Of a stretch of DNA of 64,000 nucleotides, positions 1 to 9,627 are shown in pieces. The position numbers were made by a program, and so were the translations under genes. The notes under the pieces were generated by a model. The model was not told where the DNA came from and did no database searches. It worked only from the letters and a program-made list of their open reading frames with translations. Source of the DNA: Armigeres subalbatus (lineage: Eukaryota > Arthropoda > Insecta > Diptera > Culicidae); assembly GCF_024139115.2 (NCBI RefSeq), contig NC_085139.1, positions 70,971,203 to 71,035,202 of the forward strand, in the 5' to 3' direction. The stretch's first letter is position 1, and each line of letters starts with the position of its first letter.

Positions 1-349
1 CAGCTGTCATATAGTTTTTCTCTCGTTTCGCATTTTTCATACTTCGATGACAACACCAAATATCTGGTTTTTGTTGCAGTGTTTCAAAGATTTTCAAGTT
101 TTATTTTAGTTCTGTCAATCATTTTGTTCACACACACTTCACACTCTAGATCGATTTTAGTTCGAGCTTGACGGCTTTGTTCATAACTCATGAAACCATT
201 GCATTTTCACAATTTCCCAACTTTACCCGTCAAATTGATCAACCCTTAGTATTTATAAACACAGCTGATCTAACGACGAATAGATTGGTGGGGAAGTCAA
301 AGTCAAAGAGAAAAGAGAAGAAGAAGAAATAAGATAGAGGAGACAATTA
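1..349. other. Unassigned AT-rich flank
   Basis: No convincing reading frame, inverted repeat or tandem structure was seen. The segment ends at the TA target duplication of the element that starts at 350. Confidence 0.4.
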
Positions 350-1170
350 GGGTAAGACGGTATAATATGCCCCCCCTATACCTTGGCAATACCTTGATAA
401 CTTTTTACTTTTCATCGCAATTTATCCAAACTTTGTGTTATTTGGTAGTGCAAGAAGTCGCAAATGCATTGCCCGTGAGTAGTCATATAAAAATATTACA
501 GGTAACACGTAATAATGCTTTTTTGAAAAGTCGTGAAAAAATGGAATTCAAAAGGTGCCTGGGCAATACGCCCCACCTTAGCCAGAGACGTTCCATAGCC
601 CTTCATAAGTATTTCATCAATCCCATAATAAAAAGGTTACAAATCCTTATGTGCCCGACATTAAAAAACCAACATAAGTCCATTTAATCAGGTTTTAATT
701 ACATTTCAATAATTTCCATACAATTTGGAAGCAACTGCTGCAAGCTCGCCGCGCTTGTGTCCAGTTGGTAAGGGCATATCGTCCTGCCTACACTGGGGCG
801 TTTTGGCCAGTAAAACATATTTTCGAAAATCGTTACGTTTTTGAAGATGGAAGCAATTTTATATCATATTAACCATTGAGAAAAGTTATTTTGTTGCCCA
901 ATTGAGTGTTCCCGTGCAAGTTTTGCGGACAGTATGCTAGCGTCGCTCCAGAATGTTGAGCAAACAAACATAAAAAGTTACATCACAACTGTCACTTATT
1001 GTATTTTTATTTTCATTATGTAATACAAAAATACTTCCACATTCACATAGTACGATGGTTTTACAAATATTTATAGGTACCAACTGATTTAGGCCCTTAG
1101 TTAGTTATAGTTTTCTAGAAATCAAAGAGGGGCGTTTTGGCCAGGTGGGGCGCATTATACCGTCTTACCC
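350..1170. mobile_element. Non-autonomous DNA element, TA target duplication (pogo/mariner-like MITE)
   Basis: The left end begins GGGTAAGACGGTATAAT and the right end is its inverse complement (ATTATACCGTCTTACCC), directly flanked by TA at 348-349 and 1171-1172. A second motif, GGGGCGTTTTGGCCAG, lies internally at about 792 and again near the right end at about 1131. The 106-codon frame starting at 367 resembles nothing known and runs through the terminal repeat, so it is not taken as a gene. TA duplication and GGG termini fit the Tc1/mariner/pogo superfamily; the exact family is not assigned. Confidence 0.85.
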
Positions 1171-1246
1171 TACTTTCGACCATAGGCCATATTATTTGTT
1201 ATTTTTCTGATTAAGCGTAATAATTTTTAATTTATGTCAACAGTGC

Positions 1247-1340
1247 GACCTTTACTGCCGCTAACCGCAAGTAGAGCACATCTGTATATGGACGTCCATA
1301 TACAGATGTGCTCGACTTGCGGTTAGCGGCAGTTTAGGTC
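1247..1340. repeat. 94-bp near-perfect palindrome
   Basis: The 47-base arms meet at 1293/1294 with no loop and about three mismatches; the inner 40 bases of each arm differ at one position. The core reads GTATATGGAC/GTCCATATAC. It could form a cruciform or, if transcribed, a hairpin. It may be a very short palindromic MITE, but no clear target duplication is visible. Confidence 0.9.
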
Positions 1341-1576
1341 TTAATCTGAAACTCTATGCTTGTATGTTTGTATGAATATTGTATATGTGTATGTTCCAAC
1401 ATAATTTCTGAACTCATTGACCGATTTCAACCAAATTTGGAATACATATTCTATGTCCTCCAGAAAGTTGTCTCCTAACCGGGTCCACGATTGACGTCGC
1501 TAGCAGCACAGCCACGAAGCCCATAAATGGGAAGGGGGCATATATATGAAACGAACAGGTTTGTATACCCGAGCAA

Positions 1577-2135
1577 AATGAATAACTAATTGATAACAAA
1601 TTCTATTATCCGGTTATCGAACATATTGATAACTGAACTTGGTATCATTTTGGATGTATTAACAGCCAACATAACAAAATTGATACCAGGATTTTGTTCC
1701 TGAAATAACTACAAGAAAACTTATTAGGTTATCACTTATATGAAATTGATAACATATTTTCTTATACATGGTATTTACTCAAATAACTAATAATTTAGTT
1801 ATTATTTAGTTAACTGTTTTATCGACCAAAATAGTTAAATCTTCTTTGTCGACTTCGTGAAGCATTGAAAAAAGTGTTGGCATTCACTGGGATTCGAACT
1901 TTGAACTTGAGGAGCAGAAGAGAAGAGCACTCCGCTTTCTACAATCTTGCATTTACTGAAGACTATTTATAATCAAATCATGATGCCATGACCGTTTATG
2001 TAAATAACAGTCGGCTGGATAGAGTGCAAAGCAGAATAACTTATTAATAACAAACTTAATTATCCAGTTATATTGTTAACTGGAATTGTTATCATTTTGG
2101 TTGAATTACCAGTCAACATAACAAAAATGGTAACC
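1577..2135. repeat. Two diverged direct copies of a ~100-bp AT-rich module
   Basis: The stretch at about 1577-1682 (ATAACTAATTGATAACAAA...) recurs at about 2035-2135 (ATAACTTATTAATAACAAA...), both continuing through TTATC, GGTATCATTTTGG-like and CCAACATAACAAAA-like blocks. Between them, at 1889-1899, is a tRNA-type B-box-like sequence on the minus strand (GTTCGAATCCC). This is probably the remains of an AT-rich element; class not determined. Confidence 0.55.
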
Positions 2136-2284
2136 GAAATGAAATTATTTCAAATACAATTAGGATAAATACGGATCATCGTCCTTTTATTGAATACATT
2201 TTGTGTTCAGTTATGACCAATTAAATAATAGGCTTAGGTTAGTTTTTCTCTTCTATGTTACCAATCATTAGGTTGCGGGCTTGA

Positions 2285-2480
2285 TAGTCATATTGCTACT
2301 GCTTCTGCCTCATACGCAGGAGGACGTGGGTTCAATCCCAGGTCCGTTCCATTCTCCTACTTTGTATCTTTCTCTTTATTTCTCATGTTCTAGCAATCGC
2401 TAGAACTGGAAATGGACTTCCATACCGTTTCCATTACTATTCCTGTACCTTCAACTTGAGTATTCTATCAGTAATCTGCT
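2285..2480 (+). mobile_element. tRNA-like head of a SINE (candidate)
   Basis: A strong Pol III B box (GGGTTCAATCCC, 2328-2339) follows a tRNA-like stretch with GCAGGAGGACGTGG just upstream. Downstream are two related blocks, GCTAGAACTGGAAATGGACT (about 2400) and GCTAGAATTGGAAATGAACT (about 2480). The A box is weak, so this is a tRNA-derived SINE head by inference only. Confidence 0.45.
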
Positions 2481-2629
2481 AGAATTGGAAATGAACTATA
2501 GAGCTCGTTTCCTACATCCAATTAGAAATTCCATCAGTTACCTTCTCCTATCTATCACATTGGCAGCTCGTTAACCAAGACGGACCTCTGCCTCTCCAAC
2601 CTAACCCAGAAATTCCAACAAATTCCGCA

Positions 2630-2896
2630 TGAACTCGTGGCAAGTGCAGAGGTATATTCGGCTTGCAGTGGGCGAGTGATTGCATCATCATTTCCTCCCC
2701 CTTCCCTATATTGATTTGCATTCTGACGTGGCAGGCGCCAGTATGACCTAACAAATGAGATCACCAGTACATGTACATTGAAGATGTGGGCTAGTCCCAA
2801 GCAAACATCTGTTGGTTCCCTGTGCAAGAACAGCTGATCTGGTCATAATGGAGTAGCAACTACCAGCAGTCAATCAAGCTCAAGCTCAAGCCTATG
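2630..2896 (+). mobile_element. Old copy of the hexamer-tailed retroposon family (copy III)
   Basis: Alignable by eye to 57850-58104 through blocks such as CTCGTGG-AAGTGCAGA, ATTGA-TTGCATTC, ATCTGTTGGTTC and GGAGTAGCAAC. It ends in a tandem hexamer tail, (AAGCTC)n at about 2876-2892, where the younger copies have (ATGCTC)n. More diverged than the other two copies, and it lacks the 49-bp monomers. Confidence 0.7.
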
Positions 2897-2986
2897 TTAT
2901 CAATTATTAGGTTGCTAGCAGCGCCATGCTGAGAATCGATTTCGATTATAGGTTTTATTCAAACTGAATAACAACCTTGTATTTCA

Positions 2987-3959
2987 CGGCTTTGGAACAG
3001 TTCGTCGAATGACATTTAGTCGAAAGGACATTTGGTCGAAGTGACATTAAGTCGAATGGACATTTAGTCGAATGGAAATTTTGCCAAATGGACATCTAGT
3101 CGAATGGACGTTTTTTTTAAATGACATTTAGTCATATGTCGAAAGTGTTTCGTCGATAAAAGGTAATTAGTTAAATGGATAATTAGTCAATAGATTTTTG
3201 GTTGAATTTGAATAAATAATCCACAAGATACATGGATAAACTGATTAGAGGAATTCAGTTGCCGTGAGGAAGTTTTCTCCTGAGCTAATACTTCATCGTA
3301 GTCGGTTTTGGAACATTTCGTCGATTGACATTTGATTGAATGGAAATGGTTTTCTTATTCTTTTCATTGATACTTTTTCTATCACTCAATATTTATGCAA
3401 TAATTAGTTCAGTATAAAATTGTCTTCCAACCATATATCGTTAATTATTGGCCGAAAATTCAATTTCGACCAAATAATCATATGACCTAATGTCTATTCG
3501 ACGTCACGTCTAATGACGAAACATTATTCGACTAAATTTATTTTGACAGGCGATATGTGTTCATCGTAGTCGGTTAGAGGTGTTCGCCAAAGTAAATATA
3601 CTGTCGGGAATATGAATGAAATATTAATCGTTTTGGTATTGTTTATTCTTTTTATGAACCCATCATTCTTTGGACAATATTGGATATCAATATCCATTCG
3701 ACGGAACGTCATTAGACTAAATGTACCAAGATTATCAATTCGAAAATCCGCTTTCGACGAAATGTCCTTCGACCAAACGTCATTAGATCAAATGTCCAAA
3801 GATTCTTCATTCCATTCGATTAAATGTCCATTCGACCAGTAGTCCAGACGTCTCTAGTGGATTGAACATTAATTTTCGACTAAATGTCCCCTCGACCAAA
3901 TGTCTATTCGACGTAATGTCCTTTCGACCAAATGCCATTCGACGAAATGGTATAGATTC
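2987..3959 (+). mobile_element. Foldback element 1 with tandem-repeat arms
   Basis: The left arm (about 2995-3170) is a tandem array of the 16-bp unit GACATTTAGTCGAATG and the right arm (about 3690-3955) carries the same unit inverted. The termini are CGGCTTTGGAACA (left) and the inverse of GAATCTATA (right). An 8-bp target duplication GTATTTCA flanks it at 2979-2986 and 3960-3967; the next base C also matches. Termini and unit skeleton are shared with the element at 28076-29045. No coding capacity is seen, so it would have to be mobilised in trans. Superfamily unknown. Confidence 0.8.
3303..3562 (+). mobile_element. Small foldback element nested in element 1 (candidate third member)
   Basis: It begins CGGTTTTGGAACATTTCGTC, matching the left terminus of the outer element, and ends with the inverse of GAACACATA, resembling the right terminus GAATCTATA. 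It is flanked by ATCGTAGT at 3295-3302 and 3563-3570, inside a longer 16-bp direct repeat. The ends carry inverted copies of the GTCGA-containing unit. Length 260 bp. Confidence 0.55.
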
Positions 3960-4070
3960 GTATTTCACAGTGAAACGTTTCATGTTTTCATATGCATATA
4001 TAAACATAAACACTGCTGATCCCAGGAAGAATTAATCCGTAAAAAAATCCACCGAGGATTTAGGGCCGAA

Positions 4071-4093
4071 CTGTTTTCGGGAGGCTCTAAATG
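4071..4093. repeat. 23-bp sequence shared with 9540-9562
   Basis: The sequence starting CTGTTTTCGGGAGGCTC is identical over 23 bases at 4071-4093 and 9540-9562, then diverges on both sides. At 4093 it abuts the hexamer tail of the retroposon inserted here. Probably the end of a separate repeat family into which the retroposon inserted. Confidence 0.6.
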
Positions 4094-4618
4094 AGCATGA
4101 GCATGAGCATGATTGACCGCCCACGGTTGCTACTCCGTTATTGCCAGGTCAGCTGTAATTACACAGAGAACCAACAGATGAAGTTTGGGACTAACATCAT
4201 CTTCAATGTGTAAGAACTGGTGACCCAAAAGTAAGCAATACCAGCGCCGGCCGTGTCCGAATGCAGGTCAATTAGGGAATAGGTAGGAAATTGTTGACGT
4301 GATACTCGCTTTGATAGAAGCCGACGAGTCATCTGCATTTCCACGAGAGATCACTGGGATGTTGGATATATGGGGTAGGGAGTGTGGCAGGGTTCGTTTT
4401 GGTAAACGGTATGCCGTGTATAGCGTGTAGTTTGATCGATGAAAACAAAACTATTTTTTTAAAAGCCGCACAAAGCAGAACAAAATTTCGGTGATCGGCT
4501 GATCGTTCTGCTTACCGCACAAAGCAGAATAAAACTATCATGACCGGCCGATCGTTCTGCTTACTGAAGAAAACATGTCTAGACACGATTTAATCTTTCA
4601 CTTTCTAATTAAATTACA
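4094..4618 (-). mobile_element. Retroposon copy I, 3' part (interrupted by Tc1)
   Basis: Inverse orientation of 57590-58104. Reading the minus strand, it ends in a hexamer tail (GAGCAT repeats on the plus strand, 4094-4111). It also contains two 49-bp monomers at about 4464-4562 with the core AGCAGAAC...CCGATCGTTCTGC. The minus strand at 4159-4344 keeps a 61-codon frame also open in copy II. The Tc1 element is inserted at the TA at 4619-4620 and the retroposon resumes at 6282. Hexamer tails are typical of non-LTR-type retroposition; that class is inferred. Confidence 0.75.
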
Positions 4619-4620
4619 TA

Positions 4621-4841
4621 CACTGATGGACATAAGTATTCGTCATGATTTCAATAAAAGTGTGTGAATTACTTTACGTAAATTAGATATGCTATCCCTC
4701 GAATTATTCATAGGTGATACATTCGGCGCACTTGTCTCGATGTTTCGAGCAAATGTTTTAGCAAAAATAACTTCGTTTGCATGAGCTATTGTAAACAAAA
4801 AGCTGAGCTTCACATTTGAGGGTGGACAGAAGTATTCGTCA
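4621..4841 (+). repeat. Left IR/DR terminal repeat of the Tc1 element
   Basis: The outer direct repeat TGGACATAAGTATTCGTCA is at 4627-4645 and the inner one, TGGACAGAAGTATTCGTCA, at 4823-4841; they differ at one base. In IR/DR Tc1-like elements such sites are where the transposase binds. Confidence 0.9.
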
Positions 4842-4982
4842 CTTAAATGAATTTTGTCCTTTTACGCATTTTTAACAATCTGGAAACACTGCAAATAGAT
4901 GAAACTGTCATTTGCTATTCACTAGTATTCACTTGACGTTGAAGTCGGTTGTTTATATCATATTCGTCGATATCCGAAGAAA

Positions 4983-6011
4983 ATGGGTAGAAAAGGTAAA
5001 GAAACTACAGTGGAAGAAAGGAAAATCATTTTAAATTTATTCAAGTTGAATAAAACTGTTTCCGAGATAGCTAAAAGTGTTGGTAGGCCCAGAACAACAG
5101 TGCAGGATATTATCAAACGGTACAAACATAACGAAAATTTCGACAACAAAACCAGGAAAGGTCGTCCGTGCAGGTTATCAGACCGGGAAAAGCGGAAAAT
5201 CATACAAATTGTTGAGAAAGAACCAAAAGCTTCATCCTCGAAAGTACGTGCAGAGATACTAGATTTCAGTGGAAAGGAAATTCATTCCAGAACGGTACGC
5301 AGAATTTTGAATAAAGCTCAATACAACGCACGCGTTTGTCGTAAGAAGCCATTGATAAGCAAAGTCAATCAGATTAAACGACTGAACTTTGCTAAAGAGT
5401 ACCAAAACCACTCAAGTAGTTTCTGGGACAAAGTGTTATTCTCTGATGAGAGTAAATTCAACCTTTATAGGTCCGACGGGCGTATTAAAGTGTGGCGAAA
5501 ACCGGGAACTGAGCTGCAGAAGAAAAACATTCAAGCTACTGTAAAACATGGAGGATCTTCAGTAATGGTCTGGGGTTGTATGGCTGCATCTGGTGTTGGG
5601 GAACTGGTGTTTATTGATGGTATAATGAAAAAGGAGCAATATTTGAATATTTTGAAACAAAATATGAAGCAAAGTGCTACAAAGTTGGGAATAGGGGACG
5701 ATTTCTATTTCCAACAAGACAACGACCCGAAGCACACAGCCGAAGTAGTTCGTCTTTGGCTGCTTTATAATACACCTCACCAGCTCAAAACACCACCCCA
5801 ATCTCCGGATATGAATCCTATTGAGCATTTGTGGGATGTGCTTGATCGACGTATTCGGGAACATCACATAACATCACAGAAACGGCTTAAAGAAATTCTC
5901 CTTGCAGAATGGAATAAGATCGAGCCCTCTGTATGCGAAAAACTGGTCCACTCAATGTCGAACCGCTTGAAAGCAGTAATTGACCAGAAGGGATTGAATA
6001 CAAACTATTGA
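4983..6011 (+). CDS. Tc1-family transposase, intact DD34E
   Basis: The 342-residue protein is the usual length for a Tc1 transposase. The first ATG is used; it sits about 140 bp inside the inner terminal repeat, and no longer frame exists. Residues 8-50 form the first helix-turn-helix (TVSEIAKSVGRPRTTVQDII). A basic RKGRPCRL stretch follows at 58-65, then a second helix-turn-helix to about 125. The catalytic domain shows D155 (LFSDESKF), D246 (QQDNDPKHT) and E281 (SPDMNPIEHLWD), with 34 residues between D246 and E281. A glycine-rich VWGCM block lies at 196-200. There is no stop, frameshift or missing catalytic residue, so it may still be active. In this family the enzyme acts in the nucleus, cutting the element out and inserting it at TA. 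Intronless; an AATAAA follows at 6148. Confidence 0.96.
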   Translation: MGRKGKETTVEERKIILNLFKLNKTVSEIAKSVGRPRTTVQDIIKRYKHNENFDNKTRKGRPCRLSDREKRKIIQIVEKEPKASSSKVRAEILDFSGKEIHSRTVRRILNKAQYNARVCRKKPLISKVNQIKRLNFAKEYQNHSSSFWDKVLFSDESKFNLYRSDGRIKVWRKPGTELQKKNIQATVKHGGSSVMVWGCMAASGVGELVFIDGIMKKEQYLNILKQNMKQSATKLGIGDDFYFQQDNDPKHTAEVVRLWLLYNTPHQLKTPPQSPDMNPIEHLWDVLDRRIREHHITSQKRLKEILLAEWNKIEPSVCEKLVHSMSNRLKAVIDQKGLNTNY

Positions 6012-6060
6012 AGATTCCAAAAATTAACTCGGCGCTAGCTTTTATGCGTAATTATGTATA

Positions 6061-6281
6061 AGACGAATACTTTTGTCCAGTTGAATTTGAAGTTATTTTA
6101 AATGTTTTCGTGGAATCACCTAAACACTTCCATTATCTTAAATTTTGAATAAAGAAAAATGAAAATTACTCTTGATTTGTTTTATTTGAATAATCATTTG
6201 AACTCCATTGAAATCGATCTTTTAGTAAATTATCATTAATTTATACATCATATGTATGACGAATACTTATGTCCATGCACT
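6061..6281 (-). repeat. Right IR/DR terminal repeat of the Tc1 element
   Basis: The inverted inner repeat is at 6061-6079 (AGACGAATACTTTTGTCCA) and the outer one at 6257-6275 (TGACGAATACTTATGTCCA). Spacing matches the left end, which argues for a functional, not decayed, pair of ends. Confidence 0.9.
6148..6153 (+). terminator. Candidate poly(A) signal of the transposase gene
   Basis: AATAAA lies 137 bp after the transposase stop codon and before the right outer terminal repeat. Confidence 0.5.
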
Positions 6282-6283
6282 TA

Positions 6284-6590
6284 TGTACACGCACGAAGCA
6301 GAACAAAATTTCGGTTACCGGCCGATCGTTCTGCTTACCGCACAAAGCAGAACAAAATTTCGATGACCGGCCGATCGTTCTGATTACTGAAGAAAACACG
6401 TCTGGACGCGATCTCAGATCTTTCTACGTCCAATAGAAAACACGAACAAATCTGAACTGAATCTGATTGTTTCACCCACCCACACAGCAGAATCAGATAA
6501 TTTGATAACCGCGCGACCGTACTGCGTCCAGCACAAAATACGAACGCACTTGCACTCTTTACGATTTATTCAGTTACATAGATCGCGATT
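6284..6590 (-). mobile_element. Retroposon copy I, 5' part
   Basis: Continues the retroposon on the far side of the Tc1 insertion. It has two more 49-bp monomers at about 6293-6393 (core CCGGCCGATCGTTCTGC), then sequence matching, in inverse, 57300-57460 (blocks such as TCTGGACGCGATCT and AAAACACGAACAAA). Confidence 0.7.
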
Positions 6591-6603
6591 CGCAATGGAA
6601 AGT

Positions 6604-6776
6604 TTTTTTTTTTTTTTTTTTTTACCTAATTTTATTTGCTAATTATCTAATACATGCATTTATCTCTTAGACTAGGTGTTCCGTGTTTTCTTAACACTAT
6701 CATCCTTATTTGCTATGTTACGCTTTTAGATATTATTAATACATTTCAATTGCCTCTGGCAGTTACGATATTTCCT
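6604..6776 (-). mobile_element. 5'-truncated non-LTR retroposon with poly(A) tail
   Basis: On the plus strand it starts with a run of about 20 T, meaning a poly(A) tail on the minus strand. It is flanked by a perfect 13-bp target duplication CGCAATGGAAAGT at 6591-6603 and 6777-6789. About 150 bp of body resembles a LINE 3' untranslated end (AATAAAATTAGGT before the tail on the minus strand). Family not identified. Confidence 0.85.
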
Positions 6777-6889
6777 CGCAATGGAAAGTGATGTGACCTA
6801 TGCAACTTCTATTTTATTAACTTGTATAAATATTTTTATGTACAACAGTTTTAGCATTTTATCATCTGATTTTTAGAGGTTTATTAGTA

Positions 6890-8193
6890 GGGGTGGTGGG
6901 GGTAAATTGGACACCCTAAGAACTGCTGCTGATTATCAAGTGGCTATCAAGAAATTGCATTGTTCAATGTGGGTGTGTCGAAGCTAATCTTATTGGTTAA
7001 CAAAGCCTGTTGTGAAAAAAAATTGAAAAAATATTTAAATATGTTATTTTGATCATTTAAAATTAGTCCAAAATAGTTCAATTTTGTTTTGGGCGGGGTA
7101 AAATGGTCAGGCGGTGGGGTAAAGTGAACAATATTGTAAATAAAGCAAATAGGTAAGTCGATCAAAGTATTTTAAACCAAATACATATTCTCAATAGTAT
7201 TCAAAATGTGACCTGATAGGTATAAACCCTTCGTTTTATCACAGACAGGCAGACGTACCGGGCTTGGTCAAAATGATAGGGCGGTATTTTTTAAATATTC
7301 AATTGACCATTGCTCAGTGTAATATTACCAGGTTCCTTTGGTTTTGGCATGGTTCGGCAAGAAATTCATCTAGTTTTGAAAAACGGGTTAAAAATCATGT
7401 TCTGGCCACAGGAGAAATTCCGGATTATTTGAGGGCATGTCAAACATGCTAGATTTTGTGCGCCTATATTATTAAAATGGATGAAATGTTGGGCCTTGTT
7501 ATACTCTTTTACAGAAACTAGAGCCTTTACTGAGTTGTTTGATATATGGATATCACAGATCGGATGACAATCATCTGAAATATGGATGTTTCCATGAACG
7601 ATGTGCGTTGTATGGAAATATTCGTTCAGGAATGAAGAAATTGTACGAAAATGTGTGTGTGGAGCGTAAATGACCAGATCCCCATTTTCTTCACCCCTGA
7701 TTGATTATCCAACTATCAACCGAACCGATTAAGTTTGAAATTTGAGCTAAATTATCTCAATTTCTCTGTCAGAACATTGCTCACTTTACCCCCAGGCGAC
7801 ATGACCAATTTACCCCCATAGCTACATGTTTTTCAAATAACACCTAAACTAAGAAAAAAGTTAAAAAACTATCTTACATCACCCAGTTCCGCTTCATAAC
7901 AAGCAAAATGAACGATGTGAACGATATTTTGGTTTAGAACTACTAATTCCGAGTTTTCATGGCTAAAATGCAACAGTGCCGAAATTACATCAAACAAGCA
8001 TTTTGCGAAAGCGCGCAGAATTTTGCTAAAATCTAGCTGTTAAATAGATATTTCATGATTTGAAATAGCTCGGAGAGCATGAAATGCTTAATTTATGGTG
8101 TAGCATGGAAAATTATACGATAAATCCATAAATAGGGGATAAACAAGCCGTTACCCACTTTACCCCACCTGTTCAATTTACCCCCGCTATCCC
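6890..8193. mobile_element. Non-autonomous element with GGGGGTAAATTG termini, TA duplication
   Basis: Left end GGGGTGGTGGGGGTAAATTG and right end the inverse of GGGATAGCGGGGGTAAATTG, flanked by TA at 6888-6889 and 8194-8195. Related internal blocks (GGGGTAAAGTGAAC near 7119, CACTTTACCCC near 7790 and 8158) repeat the theme. No transposase-like frame was seen in 1304 bp. Confidence 0.8.
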
Positions 8194-8195
8194 TA

Positions 8196-8330
8196 TTATT
8201 GTTGTTGTCTTTATTAAAGACACTTGCAGCCTTTGACAGACTCTTCTCTGTAGAACAGGTTCTTGATTATAGTTATTATAGACTAAGTGATTCGCTGATA
8301 GCTTCGCTTTTATATAATTTTTTTTAACAA
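8196..8330 (-). mobile_element. Short non-LTR 3' end (candidate)
   Basis: On the minus strand this ends GTCTTTAATAAAGACAAC followed by an AACAATAATA-type tail, a pattern I associate with LINE 3' ends in mosquitoes. It directly abuts the preceding MITE. No target duplication was identified. Confidence 0.4.
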
Positions 8331-9625
8331 TATCGATGGCTTAAATTAAATGTTAATATGATATTTAAAAACTTAAACACAAGACGCAATTATCCATTTC
8401 TTACTCGGTAGGCAAGATCGCGTTCAGATCAATTTTTTACCAATATCTTTCCGACCTGTGGCCTTATTTTAGCATGATTATAACCCTGACATCCGTAATT
8501 ATAAATTAACATGAGGTGAAGAAAATTAAGATAACTAATAGACTTGCAATATAGAAAAGTATTCAAATTCTAAATCAGTTCCGCTACTCTGGAGCCACTT
8601 TGAGTATATAAAAATATGAACACAAAATCACAAACTAAAATTATTCAAATCATAAAATTCACGATTTAACCTATTAATCACTCCCTACAATAATCACATG
8701 AGGCCAAACAATCTGAGCCTACATCAAATTTATCAGTGCTTTTTCCTATTGCTCAATTGGATATACTAAAAATATCTAATTATCTTTTTTAAACTCTGGA
8801 TAAAAACCCTCAATAGGTACAAGTTACTTCGTACTATAAAACGAACGATAATAAAATAAATCAGAAAGGGCTCACCAAAGATCCGTTGGATGGCAAGTTG
8901 GATGGTCCTTGTTTGACGGATGGATATCAATCGACTAAGGAAGTTCGTTTATCACCTTAGATACTGGGAAGTCATCTTCGCAAAACGCTTCAGAACCGCT
9001 TGATATGTACTTCAACAGCTTTCAGAACTTTCTCTGGATAGACTGTCTCTGACATAAGCAGCTGGCTCCATGTTTAGTAAACGGTGATTGCACTCAGAAA
9101 CAGGTCAGGCGCCAGGCGGAACTTGGTAATAGCTAAGAACTGCTGGCGCTCGTTTGATCTGCCTCAGCACCAGGGAGCTGCATCAGTACTTGACGAATAA
9201 TCACCGAAAAGTTTAGTTGGGCTTCCATTCCATGTAGCGAAAAAATGAATTGTACGCGGGAGTAGCTTCAACAAAGATCGTGTTCGTACTGTTCCACTTT
9301 CGGATGGATTTCTGCTGTTGCGTCAGGAGAACTCCGGTAGATATTCGGTTTGGTTTGAGAGCAAGACTGATTTTAGCAAGAATCGGTAAAAGAACAAATT
9401 TTTCTTCAAACTTTGAAAGCATTGGCGGTAAAATTTTGAAAACCATAGGTGAGAATCTAGGTTGTAAAAAATCAGAAAAAATATGACGGATCGAAAAACA
9501 CGTCCATCTCCAGCCATGGCACACTTCTCCATCTCTTTTCTGTTTTCGGGAGGCTCTAAATGTACGAAAAAGGTTGACTTTGGTACATAAGAGACAACAA
9601 AAACCTCAACTAGTTTTTATTCATA
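8331..9625. other. Unassigned region
   Basis: AT-rich to about 8880, more balanced from 8880 to 9540. Frames are short and overlap on both strands (for example 9213-9524 minus and 9250-9486 plus). I recognise no domain. The 23-bp block at 9540-9562 is shared with 4071-4093. Confidence 0.4.
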
Positions 9626-9627
9626 TA

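Larger units (their letters stand above)
4621..6281 (+). mobile_element. Complete Tc1-like transposon (DD34E), TA target duplication
   Basis: This 1661-bp element is flanked by TA (4619-4620 and 6282-6283). Both ends contain the inverted motif ATGGACATAAGTATTCGTCA. A second copy of the motif lies about 196 bp inside each end, giving an IR/DR arrangement. The insertion splits a retroposon whose undisturbed paralogue (57455-57740, opposite strand) runs straight across the site. One intact transposase frame fills the middle, and length and layout are typical of a full Tc1 element. Confidence 0.95.
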
